Part shown: piece by piece, positions 23,270-35,844 of the stretch
Layout of the letters: every line of letters begins with the position of its first letter
Numbering within the stretch: the stretch's first letter is position 1
Assembly (NCBI RefSeq): GCF_016801865.2
Contig: NC_068938.1
Span: 222,410,663 to 222,474,662 of the forward strand
Source of the DNA: Culex pipiens pallens
Taxonomy: Eukaryota > Arthropoda > Insecta > Diptera > Culicidae
Length of the DNA stretch: 64,000 bases
Direction: 5' to 3'
The notes under the pieces: generated by a model
Told to the model about the DNA's origin: nothing
Database searches by the model: none
What the model saw: the letters and a program-made list of their open reading frames with translations, nothing else
Position numbers and translations under genes: made by a program

Positions 23270-23910
23270 AGTTCAGCGATCAGTGAAATCAAAGCAACTC
23301 GGTGGCAGCTGATTTTTTCACGAAACGTCAAAACACTGGAGTGCCGGTTCGCGAAAAGGTGCAATGCAACGGAAATTATGTGTTCTTGTTTAAGAAGCAG
23401 GTGAGAAAAAGGTTCAACCGAAAAATCCTTTATAATTCAGCTTGTTTTGTTTTTCACAGTCACGTGAGTTTGCGGAAAACTATGGCCATGCTCTGGTGAA
23501 AGCGATGAAACGGAAGTTGACTTTTGTATCCACAGTGAATTGAAAGTCATTGCTTTCAGCATGCCGATGGACAAGATTCAGTTCTACGTTGACGCTACCA
23601 AGTAATTTGGCCTCCAGTCACGACCACTTCCACCTTTCCGGCCATCACGACCCCGATTACTGAGCAAGCATCGGCACAAATGCTGACCTCCGCATAAGAA
23701 TCTTCTCTGATTTGTGGCTCTACACGGAACAAAACATTCCGCACATGCAGTTCCGACCTCGTTTATGCCGGAAAAGCTCATCTTTGGCCTCTGATCATCA
23801 CACGAGACGTACCTTGGAACCAAATTTTGAAACAGTTTAAAACAAATGCAACGCGGCCTTATATCCCATTACTGATAAACCATCAGTTTTAATGTATGTT
23901 TTGAAATAAA
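23270..23910 (+). pseudogene. Possible spliced gene relic, unrecognised
   Basis: An open stretch (contains KVQCNGNYVFLFKKQ) ends at a GTGAGA donor near 23401. A short intron ends in TTTTTCACAG near 23459, and the frame continues (SREFAENYGHALVKAMKRK) to a stop near 23543. A polyadenylation signal AATAAA lies at 23905-23910. The composition is protein-like, but there is no clear start codon and the downstream sequence is full of stops. I do not recognise the family. It may be a decayed gene, the last exons of a gene or chance. Confidence 0.25.
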
Positions 23911-24010
23911 AGACTCCTTGTTATAAAAAAAAACGAACTCAATTTATTTTTATTAATCTCGTCGCTCACATTTTTCACATTACCAGAATTAAACTTGATA
24001 ATAGGTCTAA

Positions 24011-24346
24011 ATGGGTCTGAAGTACTTTGCCAGGGAGGTTTCGTTCAAAAACTACGTCAATGAAAAGGGGAAGGGTTTGGGGGGTACTCTGGAATCTCTG
24101 GACGTTATTTGAACAACCCACGGAACAACTGCGAATGGAACTGCATTCAATCAGGTTGTTGACATCACGACAAAGCGGCTGTGGATTTCTGCGAAGGCCT
24201 TATCAACCAGCGAATCGCAGGACTCACGTAATCGCCTTCCGGGCCTTTATATCGAGAATCAAATATTCGACGATTGGTCCAACCAGCTGCTGCAGATTGC
24301 GGTTATGCATTTTCTGATTTTACTGCTGTTGTCCTGGTCAACCTGA
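24011..24346 (+). pseudogene. Open frame of 110 codons with one in-frame TGA, unrecognised
   Basis: ATG at 24011 opens a frame (begins MGLKYFAREVSFKNYVNEKG) that hits TGA at 24110-24112 and then stays open for 77 codons (contains NQVVDITTKRLWISAKALS and GLYIENQIFDDWSNQLLQIA) to a stop at 24344. The composition on both sides of the TGA is protein-like. It could be a gene with one disabling stop. A competing open frame exists on the same strand and a spliced minus-strand reading is also possible, so the call is weak. Confidence 0.25.
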
Positions 24347-24619
24347 AAAAGGAAAATGAATTAATTGTTTTATCAGAAGAGAAGCGTTTTGGTGCTTGCT
24401 TCTATCGATAAGAGATGTTTTTTCTTACACTTGGCGTGACATTTTTTTTTCGGTCCATCGGACACTGGAATTCATTCACAGCCGTTTTTATTCCGTGAAA
24501 ATTTATTTATCACAAACCAGCAATCAAAACTAAATAAGTGACACTTTTTGATGTCATCCAACTTTTTGATGTCATCCAACTTTTGGTCGAAAGTGCAAGA
24601 GTGCTACGATTTTGTTTAA

Positions 24620-25727
24620 AAATTTAGTACCTGTAACTTGACTATGGTGGCGCTCGGAGCGCTAAAGGGGTGTCGCCAACTGGATGTATGGAAAAATCTC
24701 GAAGTGAGACATCTAGGTAATTAATAATCTATGCTTTAAATAAGAGTCTGCTTGTTTCTGGAAAAGTCTGTATCAGGTATATATTTTTTCATAAACTTAT
24801 TTTCATTATTACTTTGTAAATGTGAGGAAGGCACCAACCACCCAATGGTGGATTAAGAAACGTTTTTTCTTATGGAAACAAGAAAGAAAACAAGAAAAAA
24901 AAACGCGAAAATTCAACTTCTGTTAGCAGTTATCACAAGTCAAGACAGTTTGCCCTTCTTTTCTTGTGTTTTTTCATCTATAAGGCCGTTGCAAATATTT
25001 TTTGAAGTTTATGTCCCTAGGCTCTGAACAAAGTCGAGGGAGAGCGGGGGGGGGGGGGGGGAAAGGGGAAATAAAAAAATATAACAAGCCTAGATTTTAA
25101 AATTTGGAGGAAAAAAAGAGTTTCAAAATGCATTTTACACGCGTCGATTTGCTTTCTAATTAGTTTTCAAAATATCGATGTATTGACAGAAATTTTTTTT
25201 ACGGACGGAAAATCTTTTCGTGGGACTGTACATTGGTTCAAATATGCTAAACATGATTATAAACGCAGGAAAATGCATTTTAACTGATTGTTTGTTTAAA
25301 CTTTAATTTTGGTTGTTTAAACTTTAATTTTCATTAAAATTTTTAAATTGTTCGAAAAACACACAATCAATCAACATTTTCAGATGTCTCAACAATAGAG
25401 AGTTGCTTGTTCATTTTTATTTGAGCTATTTATTACTTTGGAACAGTCAAAAACACTTTATGAAAGCTGTAATTAATGTTAAAAGCGCTGATAGGGAAAT
25501 AATATAAATAGGCTGAGAAAGAATATAGTTTCCCTATCACCCCATCTGGTACTAGAATTACAGATTTTTGAAAAAACGTATTTTTTAAATAAATCGAAAA
25601 TACTTTTAAAAGTTTCAGTCACCCCCCTTCAAAATTGGTCCAGGAAATCAGGGGGCAAAAGGAAATTTTTTTCAAAAAACTTCAAAATTTCAATCAAAGT
25701 TTTTTTCTGCCTATTTTTCTGCCTTGA
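24620..25727. other. Intergenic DNA with repeat fragments
   Basis: 24629-24700 is loosely the inverse of 23155-23222 (shared ACAGGTACTAA and GGCGACAC). 24815-24862 ends like the repeat at 57227-57780 (TGTGAGGAAGGCACCAACCACC ... GGTGGATTAAG). A G run lies at about 25047-25062. No coding seen. Confidence 0.4.
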
Positions 25728-25729
25728 TA

Positions 25730-25967
25730 CACTTAACCCCCGGTGGTTGGTCACTTTTTCGTTTGACACTTTTTTAGTTTGTACCCCGCTGGTTGGTCAA
25801 AGTCAAACTAAAAAGTGACGAACTGTCACTTTTTACACGGCGCTCACGCACACTATCAACACAAACGTTTGGTTGTGTTTGTGAACTCCGTGTAAAAGGG
25901 GTGTCAAACTAAAAAGTGACCCCGTTCGTTTGACAACAGTTGGTGTCAAACCATCGGGGTTTGAGTG
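25730..25967. mobile_element. MITE with TIRs and TA duplication
   Basis: Flanked by TA on both sides (25728-25729, 25968-25969). The ends CACTTAACCCCCGGTGG and CCATCGGGGTTTGAGTG are imperfect inverted copies. Inside, a larger stem pairs GTCAAACTAAAAAGTGAC units in both orientations. No coding. Size and TA target fit a Tc1/mariner-like MITE. Confidence 0.7.
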
Positions 25968-25969
25968 TA

Positions 25970-28142
25970 TTCATATTTAGTATGTTTAGGCACGATGGTT
26001 TTAGAAGAAACTTATTTTTTGCAGCGTTTCCTAAGTAAAAAAGTTTTTTCAAACTGAAATTTCTTAAGTTAAATCTTTAATCAACTGAAAATATAATGTT
26101 GTGAAAATTTGCACTCAACTGCAATTCAAAAGATAAATATGTCGCTTACGATTACCATTATCTACCGAATCCTCGGCCGTCACAAGAAAACAGTAACAAA
26201 AAATCTTCGGCCTACGACGACGACGACAATGACAACGATTCTCAACGAAGATGGGTGCTGCGTACATAAAAATACACGCACAAACTCATCCCTTTTTCCA
26301 CCCACCCAATGAGTAGAGTGCGACTGAAACCGCATCACATGTGCGTTCGTGGGAAAGAGTGGGAGTCACAACCTGACAAGCAAAACAGAAAAAAAATCCA
26401 AGCCTACTACCGTGGTGGGGTTGGGAAAAACCAACAGAAAGCATTTGTTTCAATCGTTTTTCTTGACCACACTTCAACTTTCATCATTTCGCATGGCGGG
26501 CGAGCGCTCTCTTTCGGATTTCCCTCTGCCGGAACACCGGTTTCTGAACAAAAAAGTGGCCTCGCGAATCAACCGAAAATATTATGCCAAGCGACGTCGA
26601 CTCCGGTGCCACTTGTCCCCACAATTTTTGTCCCCCCACCTAAACGACGAATCTCGCGAGAAATGAGCATAAAAAAGGCTCACCCCACTCTCCCCTAACA
26701 CCACACGCACACACACACACGCTTTTCCGCGGATGAGGCTCGTTCAGGAAAAACGTCCAAAAAGGAAAAGTCTATCGTCGTCGTCGTCGTCGTGTCCGAA
26801 CCAATCGACGCGAGGCTGCACTTGTTTTATTTCTTGTGTTTTTTTCGTGCTACTGCAACAACGACAACAACAACAAGAAAAAAGTTATGCCATATTATAT
26901 TGACCAATCGACGGCAGAAAAAAAACAGCATTCGCCACTACACTCTCATATTTGCATTATGTGTGTGCAAGTGTGTGTGTGTGTTGGTGTGCAGCCAGCG
27001 AAAGAGAAAGATGAAATTTTCCTTCACTTTCGCCACACCAAGGATGATGATGATGTGGGACGCAGCAGGCCAGGATCAAAAAATTCGTCCTCCTCACCAT
27101 CCAAGTCGTTGTTGTGTTTTCTTCCTGGTCAGCGGTAGCAGGCGTTGCATAATTATGAGCTGGGCAACGGAAACACGTGCTCTGCTCTCACCACTTTCAC
27201 CACCCACACAGCCTACTGCGCGATGACGATGATGATGGTCATTCGGAGTGATGATTTTTTTTTCTGTGGCGAACACACAACCTCATATAAAACACATAGA
27301 AATAGTTTGTTTGTTGTTTAAAAAAATTAATGCTTTGTTGCTGGCGAGTTGAGGTGAAACAATACAACATCCCAGAAAAGGAAAAAATACGCGAAAAAAT
27401 TGTATGTTTGTATACGTGCGATACACACACTCACACACGAGCAAGCAAATGCTTTTCTTGCTCACTTTTGATTGCGACGGCGACGAATGGGTGAACGACG
27501 GTGATTTTGATTATTTATTTTTTTTTTTTTTTTTGCACGGGGCTCGTTTTAGAGAAGCGATTCGCGATGAAAAAAATGAGTGGGTGGGAGGAGGGTGGAA
27601 ATGCGAGAAGAAAATGTTGCATCCGATTTGATGATTGGTGGTTAGTCAAATATTCAGATAGAAAAATTTACTTCTATGTCGGTGTGCGTTTTCATTCAGT
27701 TTTTATTATTTGTCAATTTTGTGAAAATTTAATATAGATTAGTTGTGTGGCAACAAACAAAATGAGGAATGTGGCTTTTGAAGCTAGTTGAATTTGATCA
27801 ATTTGCCAAATCCGTTTTGATTTCAATGTAATTTTTCAGTAAACCAACTAATGAAATGATGATTTGTGTCTAAGACCAATTTTTTTGAGTTGGGTTGAGA
27901 TTTCCAAAAAAGTGCTCGTACAAAGCAATTCTCAATAATTTGCATTGGGCTTATGTCGTAACTGTATGTTTTTTATTGTTTAGGTAATTTAATAATCCGT
28001 TTATTCAGATTATAACCATTAATGCACTTTTTTTTAAACGTTATTAGTTGTTGGAAAGTTTTAAATGAACTACAGTTCAGCAAATCCTAGCTAATCTAAC
28101 AAAGACGCAGCCAGTCCGATGAAAGCATGTTAGTCTTAGAGT
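25970..28142. other. Intergenic DNA with a unique GC-balanced island (about 26100-27700)
   Basis: The island carries GACGAC/GTCGTC runs (26216-26232, 26775-26794), CA and GT microsatellites (26703-26720, 26961-26983) and a T run at about 27518-27534. Overlapping open frames of 60-144 codons have no recognised domain. One CGTGGGAA octamer occurs near 26349. A regulatory role is inference. Confidence 0.3.
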
Positions 28143-28774
28143 CTTAGGGGCAGGGGCGCCGACTTGTCCAAAATGTTGGGGGGCACGGTTGTTTTCCGAA
28201 ATCGATAGGTAAGAATGGCGATTAGATGTTAAAGTTTCTTGTATATCACGAATTTTTAAATTTTTATTACGACGATTTTTTTTCATCCGGAATCATTTTT
28301 TTTAAAGAGAAAGATTATTTATAAAAACGTGATTAGAATGTTAATTGGGGGGATTTTTTTATATGTTTGGAAGGCGAATTCCTTCTCATTGGCATATTCT
28401 CACTTATTTTCAAGAAGTAACAGTCAATAATAAAAATAATCAGATATTTAGAAATTAAACAATACAAATATTCTAAAAATAAAAACAAAAGAAAAAGCGC
28501 AAAAATTTCGAACTTCAGAAATTCAAAAATACAAACACACATTTAAAAAAAAAACATTTTTCAAATCTGCAATTTAGAAAAAAATAACAGATACACAAAA
28601 TTCAATATTCCAAAAATTAAAAAAAAATAGAATAAAAATATTCTAGGGTTAAATTTTTTTTAAGAAATCAAAAGCCGAAATCCAGTCATTTAAACAATCA
28701 GAAATTTAGAAATAACAATAAAATTCAATGTTTAAAAAAATCGAAAATTTAAAAATTATTACATGAATTATTTT

Positions 28775-30053
28775 TTTAAGAATTTAAGAATTTAAGAATT
28801 TAAGAATTTAAGAATTTAAGAATTTAAGAATTTAAGAATTTAAGAATTTAAGAATTTAAGAATTTAAGAATTTAAGAATTTAAGAATTTAAGAATTTAAG
28901 AATTTAAGAATTTAAGAATTTAAGAATTTAAGAATTTAAGAATTTAAGAATTTAAGAATTTAAGAATTTAAGAATTTAAGAATTTAAGAATTTAAGAATT
29001 TAAGAATTTAAGAATTTAAGAATTTAAGAATTTAAGAATTTAAGAATTTAAGAATTTAAGAATTTAAGAATTTAAGAATTTAAGAATTTAAGAATTTAAG
29101 AATTTAAGAATTTAAGAATTTAAGAATTTAAGAATTTAAGAATTTAAGAATTTAAGAATTTAAGAATTTAAGAATTTAAGAATTTAAGAATTTAAGAATT
29201 TAAGAATTTAAGAATTTAAGAATTTAAGAATTTAAGAATTTAAGAATTTAAGAATTTAAGAATTTAAGAATTTAAGAATTTAAGAATTTAAGAATTTAAG
29301 AATTTAAGAATTTAAGAATTTAAGAATTTAAGAATTTAAGAATTTAAGAATTTAAGAATTTAAGAATTTAAGAATTTAAGAATTTAAGAATTTAAGAATT
29401 TAAGAATTTAAGAATTTAAGAATTTAAGAATTTAAGAATTTAAGAATTTAAGAATTTAAGAATTTAAGAATTTAAGAATTTAAGAATTTAAGAATTTAAG
29501 AATTTAAGAATTTAAGAATTTAAGAATTTAAGAATTTAAGAATTTAAGAATTTAAGAATTTAAGAATTTAAGAATTTAAGAATTTAAGAATTTAAGAATT
29601 TAAGAATTTAAGAATTTAAGAATTTAAGAATTTAAGAATTTAAGAATTTAAGAATTTAAGAATTTAAGAATTTAAGAATTTAAGAATTTAAGAATTTAAG
29701 AATTTAAGAATTTAAGAATTTAAGAATTTAAGAATTTAAGAATTTAAGAATTTAAGAATTTAAGAATTTAAGAATTTAAGAATTTAAGAATTTAAGAATT
29801 TAAGAATTTAAGAATTTAAGAATTTAAGAATTTAAGAATTTAAGAATTTAAGAATTTAAGAATTTAAGAATTTAAGAATTTAAGAATTTAAGAATTTAAG
29901 AATTTAAGAATTTAAGAATTTAAGAATTTAAGAATTTAAGAATTTAAGAATTTAAGAATTTAAGAATTTAAGAATTTAAGAATTTAAGAATTTAAGAATT
30001 TAAGAATTTAAGAATTTAAGAATTTAAGAATTTAAGAATTTAAGAATTTAAGA
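28775..30053. repeat. 8-bp minisatellite (AATTTAAG)n, about 159 units
   Basis: Essentially perfect tandem AATTTAAG units, starting inside the hAT-like element. The tract ends abruptly where the unit changes by one base (A to T) and the next block begins. Confidence 0.97.
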
Positions 30054-32346
30054 ATTTTAGAATTTTAGAATTTTAGAATTTTAGAATTTTAGAATTTTAG
30101 AATTTTAGAATTTTAGAATTTTAGAATTTTAGAATTTTAGAATTTTAGAATTTTAGAATTTTAGAATTTTAGAATTTAAGAATTTAAGAATTTTAGAATT
30201 TTAGAATTTTAGAATTTTAGAATTTTAGAATTTTAGAATTTTAGAATTTTAGAATTTTAGAATTTTAGAATTTTAGAATTTTAGAATTTTAGAATTTTAG
30301 AATTTTAGAATTTTAGAATTTTAGAATTTTAGAATTTTAGAATTTTAGAATTTTAGAATTTTAGAATTTTAGAATTTTAGAATTTTAGAATTTTAGAATT
30401 TTAGAATTTTAGAATTTTAGAATTTTAGAATTTTAGAATTTTAGAATTTTAGAATTTTAGAATTTTAGAATTTTAGAATTTTAGAATTTTAGAATTTTAG
30501 AATTTTAGAATTTTAGAATTTTAGAATTTTAGAATTTTAGAATTTTAGAATTTTAGAATTTTAGAATTTTAGAATTTTAGAATTTTAGAATTTTAGAATT
30601 TTAGAATTTTAGAATTTTAGAATTTTAGAATTTTAGAATTTAGAATTTTAGAATTTTAGAATTTTAGAATTTTAGAATTTTAGAATTTTAGAATTTTATA
30701 ATTTTAGAATTTTAGAATTTTAGAATTTTAGAATTTTAGAATTTTAGAATTTTAGAATTTTAGAATTTTAGAATTTTAGAATTTTAGAATTTTAGAATTT
30801 TAGAATTTTAGAATTTTAGAATTTTAGAATTTTAGAATTTTAGAATTTTAGAATTTTAGAATTTTAGAATTTTAGAATTTTAGAATTTTAGAATTTTAGA
30901 ATTTTAGAATTTTAGAATTTTAGAATTTTAGAATTTTAGAATTTTAGAATTTTAGAATTTTAGAATTTTAGAATTTTAGAATTTTAGAATTTTAGAATTT
31001 TAGAATTTTAGAATTTTAGAATTTTAGAATTTTAGAATTTTAGAATTTTAGAATTTTAGAATTTTAGAATTTTAGAATTTTAGAATTTTAGAATTTTAGA
31101 ATTTTAGAATTTTAGAATTTTAGAATTTTAGAATTTTAGAATTTTAGAATTTTAGAATTTTAGAATTTTAGAATTTTAGAATTTTAGAATTTTAGAATTT
31201 TAGAATTTTAGAATTTTAGAATTTTAGAATTTTAGAATTTTAGAATTTTAGAATTTTAGAATTTTAGAATTTTAGAATTTTAGAATTTTAGAATTTTAGA
31301 ATTTTAGAATTTTAGAATTTTAGAATTTAGAATTTTAGAATTTTAGAATTTTAGAATTTTAGAATTTTAGAATTTTAGAATTTTAGAATTTTAGAATTTT
31401 AGAATTTTAGAATTTTAGAATTTTAGAATTTTAGAATTTTAGAATTTTAGAATTTTAGAATTTTAGAATTTTAGAATTTTAGAATTTTAGAATTTTAGAA
31501 TTTTAGAATTTTAGAATTTTAGAATTTTAGAATTTTAGAATTTTAGAATTTTAGAATTTTAGAATTTTAGAATTTTAGAATTTTAGAATTTTAGAATTTT
31601 AGAATTTTAGAATTTTAGAATTTTAGAATTTTAGAATTTTAGAATTTTAGAATTTTAGAATTTTAGAATTTTAGAATTTTAGAATTTTAGAATTTTAGAA
31701 TTTTAGAATTTTAGAATTTTAGAATTTTAGAATTTTAGAATTTTAGAATTTTAGAATTTTAGAATTTTAGAATTTTAGAATTTTAGAATTTTAGAATTTT
31801 AGAATTTTAGAATTTTAGAATTTTAGAATTTTAGAATTTTAGAATTTTAGAATTTTAGAATTTTAGAATTTTAGAATTTTAGAATTTTAGAATTTTAGAA
31901 TTTTAGAATTTTAGAATTTTAGAATTTTAGAATTTTAGAATTTTAGAATTTTAGAATTTTAGAATTTTAGAATTTTAGAATTTTAGAATTTTAGAATTTT
32001 AGAATTTTAGAATTTTAGAATTTTAGAATTTTAGAATTTTAGAATTTTAGAATTTTAGAATTTTAGAATTTTAGAATTTTAGAATTTTAGAATTTTAGAA
32101 TTTTAGAATTTTAGAATTTTAGAATTTTAGAATTTTAGAATTTTAGAATTTTAGAATTTTAGAATTTTAGAATTTTAGAATTTTAGAATTTTAGAATTTT
32201 AGAATTTTAGAATTTTAGAATTTTAGAATTTTAGAATTTTAGAATTTTAGAATTTTAGAATTTTAGAATTTTAGAATTTTAGAATTTTAGAATTTTAGAA
32301 TTTTAGAATTTTAGAATTTTAGAATTTTAGAATTTTAGAATTTAAG
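30054..32346. repeat. 8-bp minisatellite (AATTTTAG)n, about 286 units
   Basis: Tandem AATTTTAG units. Two units of the older AATTTAAG type are embedded near 30173-30190 and one at the right end (32339-32346). Rare variants are a 7-bp unit near 30637, another near 31323, and AATTTTAT near 30692. The rest is homogeneous. Confidence 0.97.
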
Positions 32347-33386
32347 AATACGACCAAAAACGTTTTAAAATGGATTTCCAATACTCAATAATGCTGATTT
32401 CCTGAAAATGTTCTATTTTTAGTATTATTCTCTACTCCCTGATTTTTGGCATATTTTTTGAGGGTGCAGTTAAAATTTCTACAGCCTTTTTATTTTTTGA
32501 AATCGATCATAAATTGCTTGTTTTTTAAGATTATAATGTGGAATTGTCTCAGATAAGGTTTTAATTTGTCGGTTTCTCAGTAAAGCGGTGCGCTAGTTTT
32601 CAAAAATTTACTTTTTTTGAAACAATTGTATTTTTCGGCTAAAATTGGTAAAGAACGGTTAACAAATGTATTTGAAATCTTTTCAAATCCTTTCTAAAAT
32701 TACCCAAAAAATTATCGAATTTATCAGCATTTTTGTAAATGTAAAGCAGTCAACAAATTACCACTTTGAAAAGTGTTTCAGCTTATATTCGCTAAATCCT
32801 GATGAAGATCAGGATGAAAAATTGCAGAATGTTGCGTTTGAAAACTTGATGATTGTTTTCGCAAGAGTTTGCGTAAGTTTGATTGTAGATGAAGTGCTTT
32901 GGGAAAAGTACATTGGTTTTGTTTTTGGAACAACATGCACAGATAGAAATCTTATGAGCAAATCCGTAAAATCCGACATCTCTCAAATCATTCACCGATG
33001 CCTCTGTGCTCTTGTACTAAGCTTACTGATTTTCCTAGAGAGCACAGTGGTATAGATAAAACGTTGTCGATTTAGAAAAATAATGCATCTAAATCCAGAA
33101 AATTGTAAACGATTTTGTTCAAAAATTTCAGCGATTTCGAAAACAACAAATGTTTTTGAACTATTTTACGGATTCGCTTACAAGAATTCTATCCGTGTGT
33201 ACAAACAATGTTCCATTTATGTTTTAGATATTATTTTCAATTATTTCCTTTTTTTATATTTGATATAAGTATATTTTTCTTCCAAAATTTCTGGGGGGGC
33301 ACAATGTATGGGCTGCCCCCCCAGCCAAATTTTAGGGGGGGCAAAAAGTACCGTGCCCCCCCAGAGTCGGCGCCCCTGCTTAGGGG

Positions 33387-34440
33387 TATATTACGCCCCA
33401 AGCAATTTTCGTGACAAAATATTTATAATTGAAAGCACTAGAAAATACATTACAAAAATAAAAGCAGCCAGCCCAACTGCGTTGTGTTTACCGCAAAGAG
33501 ATTTTTATAAAGATACACCATTCATACAGGAGCGGTACGATGTGTGGACAGCATGGTTCTGCTCAAAAGTTCAAATATTATTTGATTATTATTTAAGATA
33601 AGGCAGAAAGTATCACTTTTGCTGAAATTCGGCAATGAACAAAAACATTGCTGAAAAAAATCAGTAACTGCATATCTGTAAAACTGAGATGTCTTATTGT
33701 TTGGATGCTGCTGAGAGAAAATCCTCTTTCAAATATGTTGTGTTTTTTTTTTATTTTGAATTGTGATCTTTAGAAACCAAGGTAAGAAAAATTTTAATAA
33801 CAAATGCCTCGATGCTAACCACCTGTTTCTTAGGTTTGGAAGATTGATGAAATAAATGAATAAATTACAGTACTGGAAGCATTTTCAATGACAAGCAAAA
33901 TCAAATGTTCATAAATGAAATTCAGCAAATGATCTGTCAAACTATCACAAGATAAGTACTGAATTTTCAGCAAAATAATTTAACGTTTCTTTTGCTGAAA
34001 TTTCAGCTGTTATCAGTTGACTGAGAATTCAGTTAAATCTAAATTACTTTATTTTAATTTCAGTTTAAAAAATTGGTGTGTAGCGGAGTAGTTAAGATTT
34101 TTAAAGTAAAAGTATAGAGAGTTGGTTGGTTGCAAAACTGTGGAAAAAGATTTGGCTAGCGATATAATTTTTAAAAATAAAGTAGACCATTTTAAAGCAA
34201 AAATTATAAGAATGACAAGCAATATTTTAAGAAAGGAATTCGAACATTTTCCAAAAACCGCAAAACGATCAGCAGCAGTAGTTAGAGCCACCAGCTGTCT
34301 TTCTCTGGCGATAGTTTTATTACTGAATTAATATTTTATTGTTTGAGCTTTAAAAGGGCGGAGTTCGTCGTCCACCCTTATTAAAACAACTTTAATGCAA
34401 GAAACTAAACATGACACTTTCTTCACATTTTTCCCGTCTG
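33387..34440. other. AT-rich intergenic DNA, no gene seen
   Basis: No convincing coding. Short overlapping open frames at 34049-34331 lie on both strands and match no family. Confidence 0.4.
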
Positions 34441-34924
34441 TTTCAACTAGCGTTAAATGTGACGACTTAGGGTTTAGATTTTTCCGCAAAATGATAAGCA
34501 CAAATTAAATACGTACGGAATGGTGTGATAAGTGTTCAAAGTACTTCATGAAGAAGATTTAAGGAAATTTTGAAAAGTTTTGAAAGTTAGCTTCAATCAG
34601 GAATAGCATTATTTAAATATTCTCAAAGTGTCATAATTTTCTCAATGAACATGATTTCAAATCGGATAATTTGAAAAAAGCTTCAAATTTAAAGGCACCT
34701 TCAGAAAAAAAAATCATATTTAACGTGGAAACTTTTGATTCGTGCTTCGAATTCAGTATAAAATATAATATGAATCGATAATTTTATTTAAAAAAAAAAA
34801 CTAGTTTCGACGATTTTTTGGCAAAATTCTGACTTTTTAACCATTTTTCCTAAAATTTATAAGTATTTCATTAAAAAGATTATGATTAAACATAGATATT
34901 AACATTGATTTTTTACGGCTATAT

Positions 34925-35060
34925 GGGGCCATCCATGAACCACGTGGAAACTTAGGGTGGGGGGGCATTGTCCACGCTAAATAGTTTTTGAGATTTTCAA
35001 AAGCTAAATAGGGTTGAGATTCCCAAAAATAAAGTGTCCACGTGGCATATGGATGGTCCC
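34925..35060. mobile_element. 136-bp MITE
   Basis: The ends GGGGCCATCCATGAACCACG and its imperfect reverse complement (TCCACGTGGCATATGGATGG) enclose a short spacer. It is directly abutted on the right by TA and the next MITE. Confidence 0.7.
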
Positions 35061-35062
35061 TA

Positions 35063-35736
35063 CAGTCCAGACTCGATTATTCGAAGCCTCGATTTTCCGA
35101 CGTTTTGATTTTCCGAAGATTTGTATCCAGATTTTTAAGCGAAGATGGCGTTACGAATGGTGAACGCCCGAAATTTCAAAATCGTGCAGTGGTACCAACA
35201 TTAGAAAAAAAAAGTTTGGCTGTCATACCATGGCACATTTTTTTTGTAATATTGGTATCACTGCGTGATTTTGACATTTCGGGTGTTCACCATTCGTAAC
35301 GCCATCTTCTCTTAAAAATCTGGATAGAACTTTGAATAATTCGCTTTATTTATTTCTTGTTTTAACCATCAAATTCCAGTTCTGCAACCCCATTTTAGTC
35401 AAATTTGAAATGTTGATTGCCTATTGAATAACAAAATACATTTCTTCAATATTTCGGCACCGCCATGTTGGCCACCATCTTGGATTCAAAAATAAACCAC
35501 TTTAGCGTAGTTTAGGGGTCATCGAGTTATCTAAGCCCGCTCTCACGCACACTAGCACGCCATTTGTTTTGCTGGCCAGAACAAAATTTAACCTCAATCT
35601 TTTTCGTGTACGTACACGCAATACATGCGCACGTAGATAACGAAAAAACTTTTTTTTTTTCGAGATTCGATTAGCAGACGTTTCGATTATCCAAAGCGAA
35701 TTTTTTAGAGACCTTCGGATAATCGAGTCTGGACTG
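35063..35736. mobile_element. pogo-like MITE, TA duplication
   Basis: Flanked by TA (35061-35062 and 35737-35738). The ends CAGTCCAGACTCGATTAT and its complement AATCGAGTCTGGACTG match over at least 16 bp, with internal CTTCGGATAATCG-type motifs. CAGT ends and a TA target fit the Tc1/mariner-pogo group. No transposase. Confidence 0.8.
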
Positions 35737-35844
35737 TATCAGCAACCTTAGTGATGGTATATTTGATGCAAAAATAAAATTTGAAAACAATCTGATTTTA
35801 GCAAGAAAAACTATGACTATCAAGATCACTCCGGAATTTAATAT

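Larger units (their letters stand above)
28151..33378. mobile_element. hAT-like non-autonomous transposon carrying a minisatellite
   Basis: The left end CAGGGGCGCCGACT and the right end AGTCGGCGCCCCTG are perfect 14-bp inverted repeats. Both are followed internally by a G-run and GGGGCACGG. The element is flanked by the 8-bp direct repeat CTTAGGGG (28143-28150 and 33379-33386). An 8-bp duplication with CAGGGG-type ends is diagnostic of the hAT superfamily. No transposase is visible in 5.2 kb. About 3.57 kb is 8-bp tandem repeat. The right subterminal region has palindromic G/C runs (33290-33362). Confidence 0.85.

Noticed and set aside
28775..32346. CRISPR-like or centromeric satellite array
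   Set aside because: The units are 8 bp with no spacers, and the array is confined between transposon ends, so neither label is supported.
32666..33055. 129-codon open frame within the hAT-like element
   Set aside because: Considered as a transposase remnant, but no hAT dimerisation motif or RNase-H-like residues are visible. The frame is AT-driven.
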